Assembly (NCBI RefSeq): GCF_945956965.1
Contig: NZ_CAMFJS010000022.1
Span: forward strand, 1-64,000
From: an uncultured Roseateles sp.
Lineage (GTDB): Bacteria > Pseudomonadota > Gammaproteobacteria > Burkholderiales > Burkholderiaceae_C
DNA length: 64,000 bases
Direction: 5' to 3'
Shown: piece after piece, positions 8,086 to 20,761 of the stretch
Numbering within the stretch: position 1 is the first letter of the stretch
Layout of the letters: every line of letters starts with the position of its first letter
Position numbers and translations under genes: made by a program
Notes under the pieces: generated by a model
The model's database searches: none
What the model was told of the DNA's origin: nothing
Seen by the model: the letters and a program-made list of their open reading frames with translations, nothing else

Positions 8086-9534
8086 ATGCTCCTGACCCTC
8101 GTCATTGTTTACCTCCTGGCCACCATCGCCATCGGCTTGTGGGCCGCCAAGCGGGTCAAGAACACGGCGGACTTCGCCATTGCCGGCCGTCACTTGCCGC
8201 TGGTGATGATCGTGACCACCACCTTCGCCACCTGGTTTGGCTCGGAGACGGTCTTGGGCATCCCGGCCAAGTTTGTGCAAAGCGGCTTGAACGGGGTGGT
8301 GGAAGACCCCTTTGGTGCCGGCACCTGCTTGATCTTGGTCGGCATCTTCTTTGCCGCCAAGCTCTACCGCATGACCCTGCTGACCATCAGCGACTACTTC
8401 CGCGAGCGCTATGGCCGCGTGGTCGAGGTGGTGTGCAGTTTGATCATCATCCTCAGCTATCTGGGCTGGGTGGCTGCACAGGTCACGGCCCTGGGCTTGG
8501 TCTTCAATTTGCTGTCGGGCGGCGCCATCAGCATTCCGGTTGGCATGGTGATCGGCACGGCCTCTATCCTGGCCTACACCTTGTTCGGTGGCATGTGGTC
8601 GGTGGCCGTGACCGACTTCATCCAGATGATCATCCTGGTGGTGGGCCTGTCCATCATCGCCATCTTCGCGGCCAATATGGCCGGTGGCGCCGACAAGGTG
8701 ATTGATCTGGCCACCAGCAAGGACATGTTCCGCTTCCTGCCCGAGCCCAAGTTCCACGACATCGTTTTCTTCCTCGCTGCCGCCATCACCATGATGCTGG
8801 GCTCCATCCCGCAGCAGGATGTGTTTCAGCGCGTGATGTCCGCCAAGGACGAATATGCCGCCACCCGTGGCCCGGTGATCGGCGGCCTCAGCTATATCTT
8901 GTTTGCCTTCGTGCCCATGTTCCTGGTCACCAGCGCGCTGATCATCATGCCCGAGAAAGCTGCCACGCTGATTGCCGAGGATCCTCAGCGCGTCATCCCC
9001 ACGCTGGTGATGGAGAAGATGCCTTTCATCATGCAGGTGCTGTTCTTCGGCGCTCTGCTGTCCGCCCTCAAGTCCACCGCCTCGGCCACGCTGCTGGCAC
9101 CCTCGGTGACGTTTGTGGAAAACATCTGGCGCCAGTTCTTCCCCCGCATCAGCGATAAGCAGGAACTGCGCACCATGCGCATTGCCGTTCTGATCTTCAG
9201 CGTTTGCGTCTTGGCCTACGCCATCGTGCTGCAGGGCACGCCGATTTATGAAATGGTGTCGGCCGCTTACCAAGTCACCCTGGTCGGCGCCTTTGTGCCC
9301 CTGGTCTATGGCCTGTATTGGCAGCGCGCATCCACCCAAGGCGCCATCTTCGCCATCGTGCTGGGCGTGCTGACCTGGCTGATGTTCCTGGTGACGCCGG
9401 CTGGTGAGGAATTCCCGGCCCAGCTGGCCGGCTTTTTGGCGGCCAATGTGGGCATGCTGATCGGCTCCCTGGGGCCGCAGGCGATCCGCAATGTGCAGGC
9501 TTCGCACCACAAAATCGCCGGCCTGACACAGTAG
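8086..9534 (+). CDS. Sodium:solute symporter family protein
   Basis: The 482-residue product is hydrophobic throughout, with about 13 membrane segments, as expected for the SSS (SLC5) family. N-terminal family hallmarks are visible: the segment KNTADFAIAGRHLP after helix 1, TTTFATWFGSETVLGIPAKF in helix 2, and LTISDYFRERYGR after helix 3. It would couple uptake of a small solute to sodium. The substrate (amino acid, carboxylate or similar) cannot be read from sequence. It stands alone between ubiB and fmdB on the same strand. Confidence 0.85.
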   Translation: MLLTLVIVYLLATIAIGLWAAKRVKNTADFAIAGRHLPLVMIVTTTFATWFGSETVLGIPAKFVQSGLNGVVEDPFGAGTCLILVGIFFAAKLYRMTLLTISDYFRERYGRVVEVVCSLIIILSYLGWVAAQVTALGLVFNLLSGGAISIPVGMVIGTASILAYTLFGGMWSVAVTDFIQMIILVVGLSIIAIFAANMAGGADKVIDLATSKDMFRFLPEPKFHDIVFFLAAAITMMLGSIPQQDVFQRVMSAKDEYAATRGPVIGGLSYILFAFVPMFLVTSALIIMPEKAATLIAEDPQRVIPTLVMEKMPFIMQVLFFGALLSALKSTASATLLAPSVTFVENIWRQFFPRISDKQELRTMRIAVLIFSVCVLAYAIVLQGTPIYEMVSAAYQVTLVGAFVPLVYGLYWQRASTQGAIFAIVLGVLTWLMFLVTPAGEEFPAQLAGFLAANVGMLIGSLGPQAIRNVQASHHKIAGLTQ

Positions 9535-9539
9535 TACTC

Positions 9540-9565
9540 AGGCCGGCGCCAGCCAAGCCCGGCCT
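9540..9565 (+). terminator. Hairpin downstream of the symporter gene
   Basis: AGGCCGG (9540-9546) can pair with CCGGCCT (9559-9565) across a 12-nt loop, directly after the symporter stop. No T-tract follows, so termination is uncertain. Confidence 0.35.
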
Positions 9566-9572
9566 TGCACCC

Positions 9573-9578
9573 TATAAT
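9573..9578 (+). promoter_or_regulatory. Consensus -10 box for the fmdB-DUF502-aspS run
   Basis: TATAAT at 9573-9578 matches the sigma-70 -10 consensus exactly and lies 32 bp before the fmdB ATG, which would give a leader of about 26 nt. The -35 region is poor. Confidence 0.5.
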
Positions 9579-9610
9579 TTGCGGTTTTGAATCAACGGGT
9601 TAGACAGATC

Positions 9611-9913
9611 ATGCCAATCTACGCCTACCGCTGCGCTGAATGCGGTCACGCCAAAGATGTGCTTCAAAAGCTCTCCGATGCCCCGTTGACCACCTGCCCG
9701 GCCTGCCATGCCGAGGCGTTTAGCAAGCAAATCACCGCCGCCGGCTTCCAGCTCAAGGGCTCGGGCTGGTATGCCACCGACTTCAAGGGCGGTGCCGCCA
9801 GCACCAGTGCGCCTGCAGTAGCCAGCAGCGCGGCCGACGCTGCCCCGGCAGCCGCACCCGCGGCATCCGCTGCGGCCTGCGGCACCGGTTGTGCTGGCAG
9901 CTCCTGCCACTGA
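9611..9913 (+). CDS. FmdB-family zinc ribbon protein
   Basis: This is a 100-residue protein starting MPIYAYRCAECG, the classic FmdB/CxxC_CxxC_SSSS opening. Two Cys pairs (CAEC about residues 9-12 and CPAC about 28-31) form a zinc ribbon. An Ala/Ser/Pro-rich stretch follows, and then a Cys-rich C-terminus (CGTGCAGSSCH). The family is a putative regulator whose molecular role is poorly defined. The gene lies 18 bp upstream of the DUF502 gene and heads the aspS cluster, as is usual in Burkholderiales. The ATG at 9611 is preferred over an upstream in-frame start because the family begins exactly here. Confidence 0.88.
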   Translation: MPIYAYRCAECGHAKDVLQKLSDAPLTTCPACHAEAFSKQITAAGFQLKGSGWYATDFKGGAASTSAPAVASSAADAAPAAAPAASAAACGTGCAGSSCH

Positions 9914-9931
9914 GTTGGCGAAGCCGCGCGC

Positions 9932-10597
9932 GTGAAGAAGTACATCATCACCGGCCTTCTGGTCTGGTTGCCCCTGGCCATCACCATCTGGGTGCTGCAT
10001 TCGGTGCTGGGCGTCATCGACGGCGTGTTCAGCTCCATGCTGAGCGCCATGCAGGCCGTCTTGCCCAACTCCTTGCGCGACAGCATCGATACCTTGCGCC
10101 ACATCCCTGGCCTGGGCGTTGTGATTCTGGTCAGCGGCATGCTGTTGACCGGCATGTTTGTGGCCAATATTTTTGGCCAGTGGTGGTTGATGCAGTGGGA
10201 CCGTTTGCTGTCCCACATCCCCATCGTCAAAAGCATTTACAGCTCGGTCAAGCAGGTCTCTGACACCCTGTTTTCCAGCAGCGGCAACGCCTTCCGGGAA
10301 GCGGTGCTGGTGCAGTATCCGCATCAAGGCTCGTGGACGATTGCCTTCGTCACCGGCAAGCCCAGTGGCGAGGTGGCGGAAGCCTTGGGCGATGAGCATG
10401 TGAGCCTGTATGTGCCCACCACGCCCAACCCGACCTCGGGCTTTTTCCTGATGATGCCGCGCGCTAGCGTGCGGCCTCTGAAGATGAGCGTGGACGCCGC
10501 GCTCAAGCACATCATCTCGATGGGTGTGGTGGCGCCGGAGGGCGACGCGCCCAGCCCGGTGCTGGCTCATGCCAATGGTCGAAATCGCGTGGGTTGA
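9932..10597 (+). CDS. DUF502-family inner-membrane protein
   Basis: A 221-residue protein beginning at GTG 9932 with MKKYIITGLLVWLPLAITIWVL, a first membrane helix, and a second helix around residues 60-85 (LGVVILVSGMLLTGMFVANIF). Conserved DUF502 features follow, including IPIVKSIYSSVKQ, FREAVLVQYP and TPNPTSGFFLM. Function is unknown. It sits between fmdB and aspS, a conserved betaproteobacterial order. Confidence 0.88.
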   Translation: MKKYIITGLLVWLPLAITIWVLHSVLGVIDGVFSSMLSAMQAVLPNSLRDSIDTLRHIPGLGVVILVSGMLLTGMFVANIFGQWWLMQWDRLLSHIPIVKSIYSSVKQVSDTLFSSSGNAFREAVLVQYPHQGSWTIAFVTGKPSGEVAEALGDEHVSLYVPTTPNPTSGFFLMMPRASVRPLKMSVDAALKHIISMGVVAPEGDAPSPVLAHANGRNRVG

Positions 10598-10718
10598 GCG
10601 CCCGGCAGGTGCTCAACCCTGAGAGCTTTCAAGCCAGCTCGTCAGCGCCTGAAAACATCTTTTGTCGCGCCCCTTCCTGCGGCGCGGCCTTCCAACGAAT
10701 CCCTGGAGTGATAGAAAA

Positions 10719-12515
10719 ATGAGAACTTGCTACGCCGGACAGGTCAGCGAAAAGCTGCTGGATCAAACCGTTACTTTGATGGGCTGGGCGCATCGTCGCC
10801 GTGACCACGGTGGCGTCATCTTCATCGACCTGCGTGACCGCGAAGGCCTGGTGCAAATCGTCTGTGACCCGGATCGCGCCGAGATGTTCAAGGTGGCCGA
10901 AGAGGTGCGCAACGAGTTCTGCGTCAAGGTCATCGGCAAGGTGCGCGCCCGCCCGGCCGGCACCGAAAACGCCAACCTCGGCAGCGGCAAGATCGAAGTG
11001 CTGTGCCATGAGTTGGAAGTGCTCAACGCCAGCGTCACGCCGCCCTTCCAGATGGACGATGAGAACCTGTCGGAAACGACTCGTTTGACGCACCGCGTGC
11101 TGGACCTGCGCCGCCCCTACATGCAAAACAACCTGATGCTGCGCTACCGCGTGGCGATGGAAGTGCGCAAGTTCCTGGACGAGCATGGCTTCGTGGACAT
11201 CGAAACCCCGATGCTGACCAAGAGCACACCGGAAGGCGCACGCGACTATCTGGTGCCTTCGCGCGTGCATGACGGCATGTTCTTTGCGCTGCCGCAATCG
11301 CCCCAGCTGTTCAAGCAGCTGCTGATGGTGGCTGGTTTTGACCGCTACTACCAGATCACCAAGTGCTTCCGCGACGAAGACCTGCGCGCTGACCGTCAGC
11401 CCGAATTCACCCAGATCGATATCGAAACCTCCTTCCTGGGCGAAGAAGAGATTCGTTCTATGTTCGAGGGCATGATCCGCCACGTCTTCCGCAAGGCGCT
11501 GAATGTGGAGCTGGGCGACTATCCCGTCATGAAGTATGCGGACGCGATGCACTTGTACGGCTCCGACAAGCCTGATCTGCGCGTCAAGCTGCAGTTCACC
11601 GAGCTGACCGATGTGATGGGCGATGTGGACTTCAAGGTCTTCAGCACCCCCGCCACCACCAAGGGTGGCCGCGTGGTCGCTCTGCGCGTGCCCGGCGGCG
11701 CCGCGATGAGCCGCGGCGAGATCGACAGCTACACCGAGTTCGTCAAGATCTACGGCGCCAAGGGCCTGGCCTGGATCAAGGTCAATGAAGTGGCCAAGGG
11801 CCGCGAAGGTCTGCAAAGCCCCATCGTCAAGAACCTGCATGACAAGGCTGTGGCCGACATCCTGGCCCGCACCGGCGCGCAAGACGGCGATCTGCTGTTC
11901 TTCGGCGCGGATCGTGCCAAGGTCGTCAACGACGCCATCGGCGCCCTGCGCCTGAAGGTGGGCCATAGCGAGTTCGGCAAGGCCAATGGCTTGTTCAACG
12001 ACGTCTGGGCACCGCTGTGGGTGGTGGACTTCCCGATGTTCGAGCAAGACGAGGAAGGCGGCCGCTGGAACGCTGTGCACCATCCCTTCACCGCGCCCAA
12101 GGATGGCCATGAAGATCTGATGGCCACGGACCCTGGCGCTTGCATCGCCAAGGCCTACGACATGGTGCTGAACGGCTGGGAGCTGGGCGGTGGCTCGGTG
12201 CGTATCCACAAGGCCGAGGTGCAGAGCAAGGTCTTCACCGCGCTGAACATCAGCGCCGAAGACGCGAAAGAGAAGTTCGGCTTCTTGCTCGAGGCGCTGC
12301 AATACGGCGCGCCTCCGCACGGCGGCCTGGCTTTCGGTCTGGACCGCATCGTGACGATGATGACCAAGGCCGATTCGATCCGCGACGTGATTGCCTTCCC
12401 CAAGACCCAGCGCGCTCAGTGCCTGCTGACCGGCGCCCCCAGCAATGTGGACGACAAGCAGCTGCGCGAATTGCACATCCGCCTGCGCAACGCCGTGGGT
12501 ACGACGACTGCTTGA
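10719..12515 (+). CDS. aspS: Aspartyl-tRNA synthetase
   Basis: The product is 598 residues, normal for bacterial AspRS. It has an N-terminal OB-fold anticodon-binding domain (residues 1-110, [19 protein letters not shown]), then the class II catalytic core with motif 2 ([18 protein letters not shown]), the large bacterial GAD insertion, and motif 3 ([10 protein letters not shown]) near the C-terminus. It charges tRNA-Asp in the cytoplasm. The ATG at 10719 has GGAG about 10 nt upstream and gives the standard N-terminus MRTCYAG. Whether it is discriminating or also charges tRNA-Asn cannot be settled here. A strong terminator follows. Confidence 0.97.
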   Translation: MRTCYAGQVSEKLLDQTVTLMGWAHRRRDHGGVIFIDLRDREGLVQIVCDPDRAEMFKVAEEVRNEFCVKVIGKVRARPAGTENANLGSGKIEVLCHELEVLNASVTPPFQMDDENLSETTRLTHRVLDLRRPYMQNNLMLRYRVAMEVRKFLDEHGFVDIETPMLTKSTPEGARDYLVPSRVHDGMFFALPQSPQLFKQLLMVAGFDRYYQITKCFRDEDLRADRQPEFTQIDIETSFLGEEEIRSMFEGMIRHVFRKALNVELGDYPVMKYADAMHLYGSDKPDLRVKLQFTELTDVMGDVDFKVFSTPATTKGGRVVALRVPGGAAMSRGEIDSYTEFVKIYGAKGLAWIKVNEVAKGREGLQSPIVKNLHDKAVADILARTGAQDGDLLFFGADRAKVVNDAIGALRLKVGHSEFGKANGLFNDVWAPLWVVDFPMFEQDEEGGRWNAVHHPFTAPKDGHEDLMATDPGACIAKAYDMVLNGWELGGGSVRIHKAEVQSKVFTALNISAEDAKEKFGFLLEALQYGAPPHGGLAFGLDRIVTMMTKADSIRDVIAFPKTQRAQCLLTGAPSNVDDKQLRELHIRLRNAVGTTTA

Positions 12516-12540
12516 GCCTCAGCGGCTTGAGCATGAAGAA

Positions 12541-12565
12541 GGGCGCCGCAAGGCGCCCTTTTTTT
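12541..12565 (+). terminator. Rho-independent terminator of aspS
   Basis: GGGCGCC (12541-12547) pairs with GGCGCCC (12552-12558) around the stable tetraloop GCAA, followed by seven T residues. This is a textbook intrinsic terminator ending the fmdB-DUF502-aspS unit. Confidence 0.9.
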
Positions 12566-12602
12566 ATCCCGCTGGATGTGAGGCTCTGCGCCGCGGCGCC
12601 AC

Positions 12603-16061
<3,459 letters not shown>

Positions 16062-16216
16062 GCGTAAAGGTCGGCGACCGTGGCGGGTAGCGACAGCTTA
16101 CCGCTGAAAAAAGTGCCAGCTCAATCGCGCAACAGAAGCGCAGGCTGCGGAGGGCGCAGGGTAGGGGCTATCGGCGAGGCCTGCAGTTTGACTTGAACAG
16201 GCGCTATGCTTTGATC

Positions 16217-16723
16217 ATGAACCTTGGTCCTGCCCTTGATGAGAGCCGCCCCCGCTTCAAGATTCCTGAATCGGTGCTGGTGGTCATACACACGCCCGAT
16301 CTGCAAGTGTTGATGCTGGAGCGCGCCGACCGGCCCGGCTTCTGGCAAAGCGTGACCGGCTCCAAAGACTGCCTGGATGAGCCGCTGAGCCTGACGGCCG
16401 CCCGTGAAGTGGGCGAGGAAACCGGCCTGGTGGCCGACGCCCCAGGCCTGACCCTGCGCGACTGGGGCTTGGCTAATCACTACGAAATCTACCCCGTCTG
16501 GCGCCACCGCTACGCGCCGGGTGTGACGCACAATGTCGAGCATGTCTTCGGCCTGACCGTGCCCGAGGCCGGCCCTGTGCAGCTGGCGCCGCGTGAGCAT
16601 TTGCAGTACCGCTGGCTGCCTTGGCGCGAGGCGGCTGATCTGTGCTTCTCGCCCTCCAATGCCGAGGCGATTCTGCAGCTGCCCCGTTTTGTGGGTTCGC
16701 CGGCCCAGGAGCCTGCACCGTGA
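16217..16723 (+). CDS. nudB: Dihydroneopterin triphosphate diphosphatase (Nudix)
   Basis: This 168-residue Nudix hydrolase has the box GSKDCLDEPLSLTAAREVGEETGL, seen as Gly-x5-Glu-x7-Arg-Glu-x2-Glu-Glu, in the middle of the protein. The strand RPGFWQSVTGSKD is typical of NudB, which removes pyrophosphate from dihydroneopterin triphosphate in folate synthesis. Placement close downstream of aspS and directly before the EEP nuclease and clsB is the normal betaproteobacterial context. The ATG at 16217 is preceded by TATGCT only 6 nt upstream and lacks a ribosome site, so a leaderless mRNA is possible. The gap 16062-16216 holds no gene. Confidence 0.88.
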   Translation: MNLGPALDESRPRFKIPESVLVVIHTPDLQVLMLERADRPGFWQSVTGSKDCLDEPLSLTAAREVGEETGLVADAPGLTLRDWGLANHYEIYPVWRHRYAPGVTHNVEHVFGLTVPEAGPVQLAPREHLQYRWLPWREAADLCFSPSNAEAILQLPRFVGSPAQEPAP

Positions 16724-17526
16724 GCAGCACGCCGACTCAGCCGCCGACCGTGGCGGCCGCCAAGCCCGCGACCTTGCGGGTGGCGACCTACAACATTCAC
16801 AAAGGCGTGCGCGGCATGGGGCCGCAAAAGCGGCTGGAGATCCACAACCTGGGCCAGGGCATTGCGGCCTTGAAGGCCGACCTGGTGTTCCTGCAAGAGG
16901 TGCGGCATTTCCACCACCGCGAGGCCCAGCAGTTTCAGCACACCTGGTTTGGCTGGCCCGAGCAAGGGCAGGCCGAATTTCTCGCGCCCGATGGCTATCA
17001 GGTGGCCTACCGCACCAATGCCGTCACCAAGCATGGCGAGCATGGCAATGCCTTGCTCTCGCGCTGGCCGCTGGGCGATGTGGGCCATCACGATGTGTCC
17101 GACCACCGCTTCGAGCAGCGCGGCTTGCTGCATGTGCCGGTGAGCTGGGAGGGCAGAGAGGTGCACACCGTGGTGGCGCATCTGGGCCTGATGCACAGCG
17201 GCCGGGTCCGCCAGGTGCAGCGCCTGGCCGAGTTCATCCACAAGCATGTGCCGCCGGATGCGCTGCTGGTCGTGGCAGGCGATTTCAATGACTGGGGTGA
17301 GCGTCTGGATGTGCCCATGCGCGCGCAAGGTCTGGCCCGCGCAGCCCTGCCCGATGGGCGGGCGCGGTTGGCCACTTTCCCCTCGCGCCTGCCGTTTTTC
17401 TCGCTGGATCGCATCTATATGCGCGGCCTGCGTTGCGTGAATCTGCAGGTGCCCAAGGGCCCGGCATGGGCGCGCATGTCGGATCATTTGCCGCTGCTGG
17501 CTGAGCTGGAGTTGAGCGAGGGGTGA
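16720..17526 (+). CDS. Endonuclease/exonuclease/phosphatase (EEP) family protein
   Basis: The 268-residue product is an EEP/DNase I-like metal-dependent phosphodiesterase. Visible motifs are ATYNIHKGVRG near the N-terminus, the catalytic acid in FLQEVRHF, HLGLMHSGR, GDFNDWGE, and the closing SDHLPLLAEL. Substrate is unknown; family members cut nucleic acids, phospholipids or inositol phosphates. Its position before clsB hints at a membrane-lipid link. The start is GTG 16720, overlapping the nudB stop by 4 bp (GTGA), and an identical overlap couples it to clsB, so the three genes are translated as one unit. Confidence 0.88.
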   Translation: MSSTPTQPPTVAAAKPATLRVATYNIHKGVRGMGPQKRLEIHNLGQGIAALKADLVFLQEVRHFHHREAQQFQHTWFGWPEQGQAEFLAPDGYQVAYRTNAVTKHGEHGNALLSRWPLGDVGHHDVSDHRFEQRGLLHVPVSWEGREVHTVVAHLGLMHSGRVRQVQRLAEFIHKHVPPDALLVVAGDFNDWGERLDVPMRAQGLARAALPDGRARLATFPSRLPFFSLDRIYMRGLRCVNLQVPKGPAWARMSDHLPLLAELELSEG

Positions 17527-18806
17527 GCGTGCCGCCCGAAGCCGATCCTTTGCTGAGCTGGCATCCGCTGCCGCGGGCCGATTTCGTCGGCGGCAATCAG
17601 CTGCGCCTGCTGCGTGGTGGGGATGAGTTATTCCCGGCGCAGTCGCAAGCCTTTGCCGCCGCCCATCACGAAATTTGGTTGGCGACCTATATCTTTCACT
17701 TCGACAGTGCCGGCCAAGCCGTGCTTGACGATTTGATCGCCGCCGCTCGCCGTGGCGTGCGGGTGCGCTTGGTGGTCGATGGTTTCGGCTCACGCGCCAG
17801 CCTGCCCTGGTTGCAGGCCCAGCTCGAGGACAGCGGTGTGGCGCTGGCGGTGTTCAGGCCGATTGACCGCTGGTACAGCTGGCTGCAGCCCGGTCAGCTG
17901 CGGCGCTTGCATCAAAAGCTTTGCGTGGTGGATGGTCAGCAGGCCTTCATTGGCGGCATCAACATCATCGATGACCGCATGGACATCAACCACGGCGCCA
18001 CCGAACAACCGCGCCTGGACTTTGCCGTGGCCTTGCGCGGCCCGCTGGTGCAAGCCGTAGAGCAGGCGGCGCGCGCGGTGTGGTCGCGCGCCTGGCTGGG
18101 GCGCGACTTCGGTGAAGAACTTTTGGCCCTGGTGCGCAGCCCCGAGCCAGTGGCCCGGCTGCGGCGCCTGGCGCGCCGCTTGCGCATGCCCAGGTTCGGC
18201 CGCAATGGCACGCAGGCCCAAGAGCTGCCGCCGGTGAGTGCCGCTTTTGTGCTGCGCGACAACCTGCGCCAGCGACGCACCATCGAGCGCGCCTATGTGG
18301 ATGCGATCCGCAGCGCCAGCCAAAGCGTGGACCTGATCACGCCTTACTTCTACCCCGGCCAGGCCTTTCGCCGGGCGCTGCGGGGTGCTGCCAAGCGCGG
18401 CGTGCGGGTGCGTTTGCTATTGCAGGGCAAGCTGGACTACCGCATTGCCGGCATGGCCGCGCAGGCGCTCTATGCCGAGCTGCTGGGCTATGGGGTGACC
18501 ATTTATGAGTACACCCCTGCCTATCTGCATGCCAAGGTCTGCGTGGTGGATGAATGCTGGGCCACGGTGGGCAGCTCCAATATCGACCCGCTCTCGCTGC
18601 TGCTCAATCTGGAGGCCAATGTGATCGTGCGCGACGCGCAGTTCGCGCGTGATGTGGCGGCGCAATTCGATGCGGCCGCAGCGCTGTCGCGCCAGGTCGA
18701 TCCGGACTCTCAGGGCGGCGGGCTGCGCGGCATGTTGCGCCGCGCCTTGGTGGCTTGGGCGGCTTATGTCTATCTGCGTGTGGCGGGGGCGACTGGCCGA
18801 TATTGA
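17523..18806 (+). CDS. clsB: Cardiolipin synthase B-type (phospholipase D superfamily)
   Basis: This 427-residue protein carries two HKD catalytic motifs: HQKLCVVDG with His130 followed by FIGGINI, and HAKVCVVD with His336 followed by VGSSNID. Two HKD motifs, no N-terminal membrane helices, and a C-terminal hydrophobic segment are typical of ClsB/YbhO, which makes cardiolipin or related phospholipids at the inner membrane. It starts at GTG 17523, overlapping the EEP gene by 4 bp. It converges with the diguanylate cyclase gene 50 bp downstream, with no clear terminator between them. Confidence 0.93.
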   Translation: MSVPPEADPLLSWHPLPRADFVGGNQLRLLRGGDELFPAQSQAFAAAHHEIWLATYIFHFDSAGQAVLDDLIAAARRGVRVRLVVDGFGSRASLPWLQAQLEDSGVALAVFRPIDRWYSWLQPGQLRRLHQKLCVVDGQQAFIGGINIIDDRMDINHGATEQPRLDFAVALRGPLVQAVEQAARAVWSRAWLGRDFGEELLALVRSPEPVARLRRLARRLRMPRFGRNGTQAQELPPVSAAFVLRDNLRQRRTIERAYVDAIRSASQSVDLITPYFYPGQAFRRALRGAAKRGVRVRLLLQGKLDYRIAGMAAQALYAELLGYGVTIYEYTPAYLHAKVCVVDECWATVGSSNIDPLSLLLNLEANVIVRDAQFARDVAAQFDAAAALSRQVDPDSQGGGLRGMLRRALVAWAAYVYLRVAGATGRY

Positions 18807-18856
18807 GGCTTGGGCACCAGCGGCCTCGTCGGCGTTTGCGTCAGCTGCGGCTGCGC

Positions 18857-20761
18857 TCAGTCCGACACCCGGTCCCGGCCGGCCCGCTTGGCGCGGTAAA
18901 GGGCGGCATCCGCCGCTTCCAGGGCGGTGGCGATGAACTCCTCGGCGCTGGCGCCCGGCATGGCGCGGTCGGGCCGCATGCTGAACACGCCGGCGCTGAT
19001 GCTGACCTTGCGCAGCGGCGAGCCGCTGTGCGGAATGGCCAGATCGGACACGCATTGGCGCAGCCGCTCGGCCTGGGCCATCGCCTGGGCCAGGTCCAGC
19101 TCGGGCAGCAGCACGGTGAACTCTTCGCCGCCCACGCGGGCCGGCAATTCCCCGGCGCGGTTGAAAGTCTGCTGAATCATGCGGCTGACGGCCAGCAGGC
19201 ATTGGTCGCCTTGGGCGTGGCCGTAGCTGTCGTTATAGCTTTTGAAGAAGTCCACATCGATGCTGATCAAGGCCAGGGCGCTGCCGTTGCGCATCGCGCG
19301 GCGGGTCTCTTCGAGCTTGACTTCATCGAACCAGCGCCGATTGGCTAGGCCGGTGAGGGCGTCGGTATTGGAGCGCTGTTCCAGCTCATGATGCAGGCGC
19401 TGCAGAGCCAACTGATCCTGCCAGTGGCGCATGATGTTGAACAGCATTTCCGCCGCCATTTTGGCCAGCCGGTCGTCACGCAGCTCCCACTTCAAGGGCT
19501 TGGAGGAGAGCGCCAGCAAGTACTGCGTGCGGCCTTCTCCTTTGAACGCGCAGTACATCATGGTGTGTACGCCATGCTGTTGCATGGCTTGGGCGCACGC
19601 GGGCTCGGCCACGGCTGGGCTTTCGAAGCGCGAAAAACTCCAGCCGGCAGGCTGCTCGCCGAGCAGCCCGGCCAGCAGGGGCTCGCCCGGGCTGACGCCA
19701 CTGATCTTGTCATGCGGCGCCAGCCAGGCAACAAGGCATTGCGCGCTGGCCTGGCCATGCGCTTGCTCGGCCAGGACCAAGCTGCAATCGCCGCTGTGGC
19801 CGGAGATTTCGCGCAGCGTGGTGCTGACCATGGCAGGGTATTCCGCCACACCCAGATTTAGGAAGCGGCTGGCGTGGCGCGAGATGGTTTCCAGATAGTG
19901 GGTGACCTCTTGCAGGTCCGCGGTGCGCCTGGCCACGGCCAGCTCCAACTGCTCGGCATGGCGTTCGCGTTCCTTGACATAACTTTCAATGTCGACGCGC
20001 AGGGTGCGGAAGCCGTCGACCACCACGTCCAACTCGTCCCGATGCGTTCGCGGTGAGCGCGCCAGTTGCAAGGGCGGCGGCGTTCTATCCGGCGCCAGGC
20101 CGGCGGCAAAGCTGGCCAGATCCTGCAGGGGCTGGCGCAATTCGCGCCGCAGCATCAGCAGGGTCAGGCCGCTGAAACCAAGCGATAACAGCAGGCCCAC
20201 GGCTGCCACCCGCAGACAGACGCCTAACAACTGTTCGCGCAAAAAACGCTGGTTGAAATCCAGATTCAGCTGACCCAGGATGCGGCCGCTGCCCTCGGGG
20301 CCAGGAATATCGAAACTGGCGTCTCCGGGGCGGCTTTGCTCAGTCTCAGCCCGGGCCTGGCCGGCGAAAAAGAATTCGCCCGTGCTGACGTTCACACGCG
20401 CGGCCCGCACCTGCGGCGTGCTGGCAATTTGCTGCAAGAGCTCTTGGACTGCGGCGGGCTCGACATCCCACAGGCTTTTGGCCAGCAACTTGAGGTGCAA
20501 ATGGCTGACCTGGGCCACGGCCTGGTCAAAGTTGGCGCGCTCCTGCCGGTAGACCTGGACCAGGCGCACCGCGCCAGCCAGCAAGGTGGCACCTAGGCAA
20601 AGCAAGAAGATGCGGCGCGTCAAATCGCCGGCCAGTGAGCGCATCGGCCGCCCGTCGCTGGCGGGCCGAGGTAGTGAGGCACTTTGCTGTTCAGCCCGCG
20701 CATCCACCGCAGGCCCTGTAGAAGCGGCGACTGTGGTGGGCTTGGCGGGCTCAGCGTTCAT
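18857..20761 (-). CDS. Membrane-bound diguanylate cyclase (GGDEF)
   Basis: The 634-residue protein has a proline/alanine-rich cytoplasmic start, membrane helices at about 48-70 and 178-204 with a roughly 110-residue periplasmic domain between, a HAMP-like and coiled-coil linker (about 205-300), a GAF-like region (about 300-430) and a C-terminal GGDEF domain. The active-site motif is GGEEF at residues 544-548, which is catalytically competent. The inhibitory-site position reads RAGE (535-538) instead of RxxD, so product inhibition may be weak. It would make c-di-GMP from two GTP. The ATG at 20761 overlaps the stop of the upstream binding-protein gene by 4 bp, suggesting a sensor pair. Confidence 0.9.
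   Translation of the reverse strand: MNAEPAKPTTVAASTGPAVDARAEQQSASLPRPASDGRPMRSLAGDLTRRIFLLCLGATLLAGAVRLVQVYRQERANFDQAVAQVSHLHLKLLAKSLWDVEPAAVQELLQQIASTPQVRAARVNVSTGEFFFAGQARAETEQSRPGDASFDIPGPEGSGRILGQLNLDFNQRFLREQLLGVCLRVAAVGLLLSLGFSGLTLLMLRRELRQPLQDLASFAAGLAPDRTPPPLQLARSPRTHRDELDVVVDGFRTLRVDIESYVKERERHAEQLELAVARRTADLQEVTHYLETISRHASRFLNLGVAEYPAMVSTTLREISGHSGDCSLVLAEQAHGQASAQCLVAWLAPHDKISGVSPGEPLLAGLLGEQPAGWSFSRFESPAVAEPACAQAMQQHGVHTMMYCAFKGEGRTQYLLALSSKPLKWELRDDRLAKMAAEMLFNIMRHWQDQLALQRLHHELEQRSNTDALTGLANRRWFDEVKLEETRRAMRNGSALALISIDVDFFKSYNDSYGHAQGDQCLLAVSRMIQQTFNRAGELPARVGGEEFTVLLPELDLAQAMAQAERLRQCVSDLAIPHSGSPLRKVSISAGVFSMRPDRAMPGASAEEFIATALEAADAALYRAKRAGRDRVSD

Noticed and set aside
7861-9510. 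Long open frame (549 codons) antisense to the Na+/solute symporter gene
   Set aside because: Its translation is His/Gly/Gln-rich without domains and mirrors the third-position GC bias of the real gene. Long antisense frames are expected in GC-rich DNA.
10629-12476. Open frame of 615 codons antisense to aspS
   Set aside because: The opposite strand is unmistakably AspRS, and the antisense product shows no recognisable fold and odd His/Val/Gln composition.
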